Positions 58,146 to 64,000 of a stretch of DNA of 64,000 nucleotides are shown piece by piece. The notes under the pieces were generated by a model. The model made no database searches. It saw only the letters and a program-made list of their open reading frames with translations, and was not told where the DNA came from. Source of the DNA: Deferrisoma camini S3R1 (GTDB lineage Bacteria; Desulfobacterota; Deferrisomatia; Deferrisomatales; Deferrisomataceae); the NCBI RefSeq assembly GCF_000526155.1, contig NZ_JAFN01000001.1, positions 1,244,501 to 1,308,500 of the forward strand, given 5' to 3'. The position numbers and the translations under genes were made by a program. The stretch's first letter is position 1, and each line of letters starts with the position of its first letter.

Positions 58146-59291
58146 ATGCGCATCGACACCCGCCTGGTCCGGGCCGGCCTCGGCACGGACCCCCGTACCG
58201 GAGCGGTGAGCACACCGATCCATCCCTCGGCCACCTTCGCCCATCCCGGGCTCGGCCAGAGCACCGGGTTCGACTACTCCCGCACCGCCAACCCCACCCG
58301 CCGGGTCCTGGAGCAGGCCCTGGCCGAGGTGGAAGGGGGCGCCCGGGCGTTCGCGTTCCCCTCGGGCATGGCGGCCCTGACCACCCTGTGTCTCCTGTTC
58401 CGTCCCGGAGACCACCTGGTGGCCTCCGACGATCTGTACGGCGGCACCTATCGGCTGTTCGAACGGGTGTTCCGGGAGTACGGCCTCGAGGTCACCTACA
58501 CCGACACCACGGCCCCGGAGTCGGTGGGGGCCGCCCTGCGGCCCAACACCCGGGCCCTTCTGGTGGAGAACCCTACGAACCCCCTGCTCAAGGTGGCCGA
58601 CCTGGAGGCCCTGGGTCGGCTGGCCCGGGACCGGGGCCTGGTGTTCGTGGTGGACAGCACCTTCCTCACCCCCTATCTCCAGCGGCCCCTGGAGCTCGGA
58701 GCCGACATCGTGGTCCACAGCGCCACCAAGTTCCTCGGCGGCCACAACGACCTGCTCGCCGGGGTCCTGGTGGCCCGGGAGCCCGAGTGGGCCGAGCGGA
58801 TCGAGTTCCTCCACAACACCACCGGCGCCGTGCTCGACCCGTTCTCCTCGTGGCTGCTCGTGCGCAGCCTCAAGACCCTGGCCGTGCGGGTGGAGCGCCA
58901 GTGCCGCACGGCCGAGGCGGTGGCCCGGTTCCTGCTGGGCCACCCCGAGGTGACCCGGGTATACTACCCCGGCCTGCCCGACCACCCCGGCCGCGAGATC
59001 CTCGAGCGCCAGGCCCGGGGGTTCGGGGCCGTGGTGAGCTTTCGGCTCCGGAGCGCCGACCAGGTGTCGGGGTTCCTCGAATCGCTGCGGCTCGCGACCT
59101 TTGCCGAGAGCCTGGGCGGTGCCGAGACCCTGGTGACGGTGCCGAGCCGCCAGACCCACTGCGACATGCCGCCCGAGGTGCGCGAGCGCCTGGGCGTGAC
59201 CGACGATCTGGTGCGTCTGTCGGTAGGCCTGGAGAACCCCGAGGACCTGATCGCGGACCTGGACCGCGCCCTGCAAGGAGAGAGCGGATGA
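58146..59291 (+). CDS. Cystathionine synthase/lyase-family PLP enzyme (first of pair)
   Basis: 381 residues. YSRTANPTRRVLEQALAEVEGG, FPSGMAALT, ENPTNPLLKVADL, VDSTFLTPYLQRPLELGAD and the PLP lysine in HSATKFLGGHNDLLAG place it in the transsulfuration family. It may be cystathionine gamma-synthase (MetB), with the next gene as the beta-lyase, or a methionine/homocysteine lyase; sequence by eye does not settle which. It overlaps the next gene by 4 bases (ATGA). Confidence 0.88.
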   Translation: MRIDTRLVRAGLGTDPRTGAVSTPIHPSATFAHPGLGQSTGFDYSRTANPTRRVLEQALAEVEGGARAFAFPSGMAALTTLCLLFRPGDHLVASDDLYGGTYRLFERVFREYGLEVTYTDTTAPESVGAALRPNTRALLVENPTNPLLKVADLEALGRLARDRGLVFVVDSTFLTPYLQRPLELGADIVVHSATKFLGGHNDLLAGVLVAREPEWAERIEFLHNTTGAVLDPFSSWLLVRSLKTLAVRVERQCRTAEAVARFLLGHPEVTRVYYPGLPDHPGREILERQARGFGAVVSFRLRSADQVSGFLESLRLATFAESLGGAETLVTVPSRQTHCDMPPEVRERLGVTDDLVRLSVGLENPEDLIADLDRALQGESG

Positions 59292-60439
59292 ACCGCAGAC
59301 GACCGTCCCCGGCCACCCGCTGCGTGGGGGGCCGCGCCGAGGTGGACCCGGCCACGGGGGCCCTGGGAACCCCCATCGTGATGGCGAGCACGTTCCACCA
59401 GGACGACCCCGGCCGGCCCGGCCCCTGGGAGTACACCCGATCGGGCAACCCCACCCGGCACGCCGTCGAGACCCTTCTGGCCGAGCTGGAGGGGGGCACG
59501 GCCGGGTTCGCCTTTGCCTCGGGCATGGCCGCCACCACGGCGGTGCTGTCGCTCCTGAACCAGGGCGACCACGTGGTGGCCGCCCGCGACCTGTACGGCG
59601 GCACGTTCCGGGCCCTGACGGCCGTGTTCTCCCGGTTCGGGATCGAGGCCACCTTTGCCGACGCCACCGACCCGGACGCCCTGGGCCGGGCGTTCCGGTC
59701 GAACACCCGGATGGTGTGGCTCGAGACCCCTTCGAACCCCCTCTTGCACGTCACGGACCTGCGCGCGTGCGCATCGTTCGCCCGGCAGAGGGGCGCGCTG
59801 ACCGTGGTGGACAACACCTTCATGACCCCGCTGCGGCAGCGCCCCCTGGAGCTCGGGGTGGACGTCGTGGTCCACAGCGCCACCAAGTTCCTGGGCGGCC
59901 ACAGCGATCTGGTGGCCGGAGCCGTGGTGGTGTCGGACCCGGACCTGGCCCAGCAGGTGGGCTACCTGCAGAACGCCCTGGGAGGCATCCTCTCGCCCCA
60001 CGACTCGTGGCTCCTGGCCCGGGGCATCAAGACCCTCAAGGCCCGGTACGACGCCGAAGAGGCCACCGCCCAGGAACTGGCCCGTCGCCTGGCCGATCAT
60101 CCGGCCGTGGAACGGGTATACTACCCGGGCCTGCCCGACCACCCCGGCGCGGAGGTCCATGCGGCCCAGGCCTCGGGCCCGGGCGCCGTGCTGAGCTTCG
60201 ACCTGGGCTCGGAGGAGGCCGCCCTGGGGGTGCTGCGGGCCGTGGAGGTCCCGGCCGTGGCCGTGAGCCTGGGGGGGGTGGAGTCGATCCTGTCCTACCC
60301 CTGGACCATGTCCCATGCGGCCATGCCGCCCGCCCACCGCCGGGCCCTGGGCATCGGCCCCGGCCTGCTGCGGCTGTCGGTCGGCCTGGAGGACGTGGAG
60401 GACCTGTGGGCCGACCTGGAGCGGGCGCTCGGGGGGTGA
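59288..60439 (+). CDS. Cystathionine synthase/lyase-family PLP enzyme (second of pair)
   Basis: 383 residues from MNRRRPSPATRCVGG. Same fold and motifs as its neighbour (YTRSGNPTRHAVETLLAELEGG, ASGMAATTAVL, ETPSNPLLHVTDL, HSATKFLGGHSDLVAG), so the two arose by duplication but have diverged. Likely the lyase partner completing a transsulfuration route in a region of sulfur assimilation genes. Confidence 0.87.
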   Translation: MNRRRPSPATRCVGGRAEVDPATGALGTPIVMASTFHQDDPGRPGPWEYTRSGNPTRHAVETLLAELEGGTAGFAFASGMAATTAVLSLLNQGDHVVAARDLYGGTFRALTAVFSRFGIEATFADATDPDALGRAFRSNTRMVWLETPSNPLLHVTDLRACASFARQRGALTVVDNTFMTPLRQRPLELGVDVVVHSATKFLGGHSDLVAGAVVVSDPDLAQQVGYLQNALGGILSPHDSWLLARGIKTLKARYDAEEATAQELARRLADHPAVERVYYPGLPDHPGAEVHAAQASGPGAVLSFDLGSEEAALGVLRAVEVPAVAVSLGGVESILSYPWTMSHAAMPPAHRRALGIGPGLLRLSVGLEDVEDLWADLERALGG

Positions 60440-60544
60440 GAAGCCCTATGCGGCGCACCACCGGCCCCCATGCTCCCCGAGATCGTGAAGTGGAAGCGAA
60501 GAAGTATGGTGATGCCTAGAACGCGAGGGAATCCGCGGGGTTTT

Positions 60545-60576
60545 CTAGCCTTCTAGCCTCCTAGCTTTCCAGCCTT
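60545..60576 (+). repeat. Octamer array, CTAGCCTT type (4 units)
   Basis: CTAGCCTT CTAGCCTC CTAGCTTT CCAGCCTT in 8-nt register; 19 bases before a heptamer array. Confidence 0.85.
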
Positions 60577-60595
60577 CAAGCGGGCCGAGGGCCCA

Positions 60596-60630
60596 GACCG
60601 ACGACCAACGACCGACGACCTACGACCGAA
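60596..60630 (-). repeat. Heptamer array, GGTCGTT type in reverse (5 units)
   Basis: GACCGAC GACCAAC GACCGAC GACCTAC GACCGAA, followed by GCTAC; on the minus strand this reads GTAGCTTC then GGTCG units, the same leader as the arrays at 7733, 27603 and 50338. Confidence 0.85.
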
Positions 60631-60635
60631 GCTAC

Positions 60636-62492
60636 ATGGGAGACACGTCGGCAATCCTGGAGCCCCTGGAAACCGAGGGCCTCATCGGGCCTTTGGACGT
60701 GGAGTTCGCCCGGCTCGTGGCCCGGCTCTCGGGTGACGCCCGGGCCGAGCTCCTGCTGGCCGCGGCCCTGACCAGCCGGGCCGTGACCCTGGGCCACGTG
60801 TGTCTGCCCCTGGCCGCGCCGGCCCGGGCCGTGGGTCGGGAGGACCTTCCGGCCCTCCCCTCCCCGGGGCGTTGGGCCGAGGCCCTGGCCCGGAGCCCCG
60901 CGGTGGGATCGCCGGGCCAGCACCGCCCCCTGGTGCTCGACCGCGGAGACCGGCTCTACCTCCACCGGTACTGGGCCTACGAGGACGGCCTGGCCCGCTG
61001 GATCCGAGCCCGGGCCGAGGCGCCCGACCTGCCCCATGACCCCCGGGCCGCCCGGGCCGTGCTGGACCGGTTGTTCCCCCGCCGGGACGCAAGACCCGAC
61101 TTTCAGCGCCTGGCCGCGGCCACGGCCCTGCTGCGGCCCCTCACGATCCTCTCGGGCGGGCCGGGAACCGGTAAGACCCACACCGTCGTACGGATCCTGG
61201 CCCTGCTCCTCTCCCAGTGCGAGGACGGGAACCTGCGGGTGGCCCTGGCCGCGCCCACCGGCAAGGCGGCGGCCCGGGCGCAGGAGGCCGTGCGCCAGGC
61301 CCGGGACGACCCGTCCGCATTGCCCCTGCCCGACGAGGTTCGGGACCGTCTGCCGGCCGAGGCCGTGACCCTGCACCGGCTTCTGGGGGTGGTGCCCGGC
61401 CGGGCCCGGCCCCGGTACGGCCCCGACCGGCCGTTGCCCCACGACGTGGTGGTGGTGGACGAGGTGTCCATGGTGGACCTGGCCCTGATGGCCAAGCTCA
61501 CGGCCGCGGTCCGGCCCGGGACCCGGCTCGTGCTGGTGGGTGACCGGGATCAGCTGGCCTCGGTGGAGGCCGGATCCGTGCTGGGCGACCTATGCGACAC
61601 CGGCCGGGAGCACCGGCTCTGCCGGGAGATGGCCCCGGCCCTCGGCCCCTTGGCCGGTTTTCCCCTGGACGGCCTGGTCGGGGACGAGCCCCCCCCCGCC
61701 CGGGGCCTGGTGGTGCTCCGCGACAACTTCCGGTTCCGGGCCGAAAGCGGCATCGGCCGGGTGACCCGGGCCGTGAACGCCGGCCGGGCCGACGAGGCCC
61801 TGGAGCTCCTGCGGCAGGGGTCCGGCGGCGAGGTCTCGTGGAAAGACCTGCCGGCCCGCTCCCGCCTGCCCGAGGCGCTGGCGCCGGCGGTGCTCGAGGG
61901 GTACGCGCCCGTGTTCCGGGCCGTGGCCCGGGGCGAGGCGGAGGAGGCGTACGATCTGCTGGGTCGGTTCCGGGTGCTGTGCGCCCTGCGGGTCGGACCG
62001 TTCGGGGTGGAGGCCGTGAACCGGGCCGTCGAGGCGGTGCTGGCCCGGGAGGGGTGGGTGCCCACCTCGTCGGGCTGGTACCCGGGGCGGCCGGTGCTGG
62101 TGACCCGGAACGATCCGGCCCTGCGCCTGTACAACGGCGACGTGGGCCTCGTGGTGCCGGACGCCCACGCCAGCGGCGCGGTGCAGGTGCTGTTCCCCAC
62201 CCCCGACGGAGGGTGGCGCCGGATCCCGCCGGTGAGGCTACCGCCCCACGAGACCGTGTACGCCATGACCGTGCACAAGTCCCAAGGATCCGAGTTCGAC
62301 CGGGTGCTCCTGGTGCTCGGCGACCGGCCCAACCCGGTGCTGACCCGCGAGCTGGTGTACACCGGCCTCACCCGGGCCCGGAACCGGGCCGAGGTGTGGG
62401 GCTCGGCCGGGGTGTTCACCGCGGCCGTGCGCGCCAGGGCCCAGCGCACCTCGGGCCTGCGCGACCGGGTGTGGGAAGGGCGAGCGGATTGA
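60636..62492 (+). CDS. recD: RecD-like exonuclease V alpha-subunit helicase
   Basis: 618 residues. Walker A LSGGPGTGKTHTVVRIL near residue 174, AAPTGKAAARAQEAVR, VVVDEVSMVDLALMAKL (Walker B), VGDRDQLASVEAGSVLGDL, FRFRAESGIGR and the C-terminal TVHKSQGSEFDRVLLVL with YTGLTRAR are canonical RecD1. A 5'-3' helicase subunit of RecBCD; recB and recC are not adjacent in this window, so it is either separated from them or an orphan. Start ATG at 60636 lies 6 bases after a heptamer array, with no clear ribosome-binding site. Confidence 0.9.
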   Translation: MGDTSAILEPLETEGLIGPLDVEFARLVARLSGDARAELLLAAALTSRAVTLGHVCLPLAAPARAVGREDLPALPSPGRWAEALARSPAVGSPGQHRPLVLDRGDRLYLHRYWAYEDGLARWIRARAEAPDLPHDPRAARAVLDRLFPRRDARPDFQRLAAATALLRPLTILSGGPGTGKTHTVVRILALLLSQCEDGNLRVALAAPTGKAAARAQEAVRQARDDPSALPLPDEVRDRLPAEAVTLHRLLGVVPGRARPRYGPDRPLPHDVVVVDEVSMVDLALMAKLTAAVRPGTRLVLVGDRDQLASVEAGSVLGDLCDTGREHRLCREMAPALGPLAGFPLDGLVGDEPPPARGLVVLRDNFRFRAESGIGRVTRAVNAGRADEALELLRQGSGGEVSWKDLPARSRLPEALAPAVLEGYAPVFRAVARGEAEEAYDLLGRFRVLCALRVGPFGVEAVNRAVEAVLAREGWVPTSSGWYPGRPVLVTRNDPALRLYNGDVGLVVPDAHASGAVQVLFPTPDGGWRRIPPVRLPPHETVYAMTVHKSQGSEFDRVLLVLGDRPNPVLTRELVYTGLTRARNRAEVWGSAGVFTAAVRARAQRTSGLRDRVWEGRAD

Positions 62493-62507
62493 ACAAGGGG
62501 CGGCGCC

Positions 62508-62535
62508 TTGACTCGCCCGCAGCCTCGGATACCTT
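62508..62535 (+). promoter_or_regulatory. Promoter for rubrerythrin
   Basis: TTGACT, 16-base spacer, TACCTT, ending 52 bases before the start codon. Confidence 0.5.
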
Positions 62536-62587
62536 TTCCCGGCGATGTGGTCGATATGAACCGGGAAAAAGCTAAGGAGGAGACCGG

Positions 62588-63139
62588 ATGAACGCGATGA
62601 CCGAGGCGAACCTGAAAAGTGCGTTCGGCGGCGAGTCCATGGCCCACATGCGCTACCTCCACTGGGCCGAACTGGCGGAGAAGGAGGGTTTCCCCGGGGT
62701 GGCCCGGCTGTTCCGGGCCGTGGCCCGGGCCGAGTGGATCCATGCCGGCAACCACTTGCGGGTGCTCAAAGACCGGGTGGGCGACGCGGCGGTCACGGCC
62801 GGCGGCGGGTTCGGGTACCAGTCCACGAGCCAGGCCTTGCAGGGGGGAATCGACGGCGAGACCTTCGAGATCGAGCAGATGTACCCGGTGTACAAGCAGG
62901 TGGCCGAGTTCCAAGGCGAGACCGCCGCGGTGCGCAGCTTCCACTATGCCCTGGAGACCGAGAAGGTCCACCGGGCCCTGTACGAGGAGGCCAAGGCCGC
63001 GGTGGACCAGGGCAAGGACATCTCGTTCGGCACCCTCCACGTCTGCCCGGTCTGCGGGTACACGGTGAAGGGCGACGCGCCCGAGCACTGCCCCGTGTGC
63101 GGCGCCGGAGCCGACCGGTTCGAGGCCCATCAGGTGTGA
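62588..63139 (+). CDS. rbr: Rubrerythrin
   Basis: 183 residues, AAGGAGGAG 7 bases before the ATG. The four-helix di-iron domain has E-x-x-H motifs (AEWIHAGNH; ALETEKVHRALYEEA), and the C-terminal rubredoxin domain has C-P-V-C-G-Y and C-P-V-C-G-A iron ligands. It reduces hydrogen peroxide in anaerobes. It converges with the thioredoxin reductase gene (4-base gap). Confidence 0.96.
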   Translation: MNAMTEANLKSAFGGESMAHMRYLHWAELAEKEGFPGVARLFRAVARAEWIHAGNHLRVLKDRVGDAAVTAGGGFGYQSTSQALQGGIDGETFEIEQMYPVYKQVAEFQGETAAVRSFHYALETEKVHRALYEEAKAAVDQGKDISFGTLHVCPVCGYTVKGDAPEHCPVCGAGADRFEAHQV

Positions 63140-63143
63140 CCGA

Positions 63144-64000
63144 TTAGCCCCCCCGCCCCCTGCGCTCGAGCCATTCGCCCACCATGAACGCGGCCACCGT
63201 GCCCTCGCCCACGGCGGCCGTGATCTGCTTCCGGCTCCCGGCGCGCACGTCGCCGGCCGCGAACACCCCGGGCACCGAGGTGGCCAGGGTAGCGGGGTCG
63301 GCCTTCACGAACCCCGCATCGTCCAGCTCCAGGGTGCCCCGCAGGAAGCCGGCGTTGGGCTCGAGCCCGATGAACACGAACACCCCGTCGCAGGCGATCC
63401 GTTCCGTCCGGCCGGTGGCCGCGTCCTCCACCTCCACCCCCTCGACCGCCTCGGTCCCCAGCACCCGCCGAACCCGGTGGCCCAACCGGATCTCCACCCC
63501 GGGCAGGGCCCGCACCCGGTCCTGCAGCACCTGGCTGGCCGTGAGGCGATCGAGGTTTTGCACCAGGGTGATCCGATCGGCGAACCCGGCCAGGTGCACG
63601 GTCTCCTGGAGGGCCGAGTTTCCCCCACCCACCACCACCACGTGCTTCCCCCGGAAGAACGGCGCGTCGCAGGTGGCGCAGAAGCTCACCCCCCGGCCCA
63701 CCAGCTCCTCCTCGCCCGGAACCCCCATCCTCCGGTACACCGACCCCGTGGCCACCACCACGGCGCAGGCCCGGACTTCCCCCTGGGCCGTGCGGATCCG
63801 GAACATCCGCCCCTCGGGCTCCAGGCCCTCGGCCCCTTCGAAGGTTCGGACCTCGGCCCCGAACTTGAGGGCCTGGCGGTAGATCCGCTCCATGAGCTCG
63901 GCCCCGTTCACGGGGTCCGGGAACCCCGGGTAGTTCTCGATCCGGTCGGTCAGGGCAGCCTGGCCGCCCGGCATGCCCTTGTCCAGCACCAGGGTGCGCA
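63144..64000 (-). CDS. trxB: Thioredoxin reductase, N-terminus cut by window end
   Basis: About 285 codons are visible; the FAD-binding N-terminus lies beyond the right edge. The redox C-x-x-C is in FCATCDAPFFRGKHVVVVGGG(N), the NADPH-binding GGGNSALQE follows, and IGLEPNAGFL, GVFAAGDVRAGSRKQI and AVGEGTVAAF are the C-terminal FAD motifs. It would reduce thioredoxin for APS reductase, NrdJ and others. Confidence 0.94.
   Translation of the reverse strand, partial: RTLVLDKGMPGGQAALTDRIENYPGFPDPVNGAELMERIYRQALKFGAEVRTFEGAEGLEPEGRMFRIRTAQGEVRACAVVVATGSVYRRMGVPGEEELVGRGVSFCATCDAPFFRGKHVVVVGGGNSALQETVHLAGFADRITLVQNLDRLTASQVLQDRVRALPGVEIRLGHRVRRVLGTEAVEGVEVEDAATGRTERIACDGVFVFIGLEPNAGFLRGTLELDDAGFVKADPATLATSVPGVFAAGDVRAGSRKQITAAVGEGTVAAFMVGEWLERRGRGG

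Overview
The window is very GC-rich and nearly fully coding, with gene content typical of an anaerobic, non-fermenting Gram-negative bacterium. Markers include an outer-membrane capsule protein (Wzi family), a TonB-dependent receptor, lipoprotein modification (Lgt), a Tat-exported membrane-bound NiFe hydrogenase, a B12-dependent (class II) ribonucleotide reductase, rubrerythrin, an FapA/DUF342 protein, a selenoprotein, and many PAS/HAMP histidine kinases plus an NtrC-type regulator. I infer a member of the former Deltaproteobacteria (Desulfobacterota-like); no rRNA is present to prove it. Both tRNAs encode their CCA tail. I saw no phage, insertion sequence, integrase, CRISPR array or replication origin.

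Layout. 1-5.7 kb: end of an exopolysaccharide export locus (Wzi-like barrel, a giant SLBB export protein, a Wzz-like chain-length protein). 5.8-11.4 kb, minus strand: nrdJ, a 39-codon basic protein, then the housekeeping block tadA / tRNA-Ser(CGA) / SRP RNA / dnaX / ybaB / cobO. 11.5-16.5 kb: an unknown small protein, a sensor kinase, and two nucleotide-sugar enzymes (UDP-glucuronate decarboxylase-like, GalE) that probably serve the polysaccharide. 16.5-27.4 kb: a TPR protein, metY, a cyclodeaminase/folD pair, larC, a B12-binding radical SAM protein, radC and an FG-GAP protein. 27.4-28.1 kb: tRNA-Met between two copies of a degenerate repeat. 28.1-33 kb: a TonB receptor / YfiR / CHASE-type hybrid kinase cassette. 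33-40.3 kb: fapA-like gene, NiFe hydrogenase genes hyaABC and an NtrC-family regulator. 40.9-48.7 kb: a complete branched-chain amino acid ABC transporter (livKHMGF) behind a large sensor kinase. 48.9-52.9 kb: DUF309, two small heat-shock proteins, RNase D, an ABM-domain protein, and a GrdB-like selenoprotein whose in-frame UGA makes it look like two broken genes. 53.4-60.4 kb: assimilatory sulfate reduction (DUF2061, cysH, cysD, cysN), lgt, and two transsulfuration-family PLP enzymes. 60.6-64 kb: recD-like helicase, rubrerythrin, thioredoxin reductase (cut by the window end).

Metabolic links. Sulfate is activated by CysDN to APS and reduced directly by an iron-sulfur APS reductase (no APS kinase is present), feeding MetY and the two PLP enzymes for homocysteine/methionine. 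Cobalamin use is recurrent (NrdJ, CobO, B12-binding radical SAM). Nickel use is shared by the hydrogenase and LarC.

The most unusual signal is non-coding. Three ~165-bp elements have long complementary ends and a conserved central hairpin; one copy has entirely different but still complementary ends. About seventeen intergenic arrays of 7-nt or 8-nt units occur outside genes, several sharing the same leader, and in two places the same three components (heptamer array, octamer array, 165-bp element) lie together. These look like an undescribed family of modular intergenic DNA.
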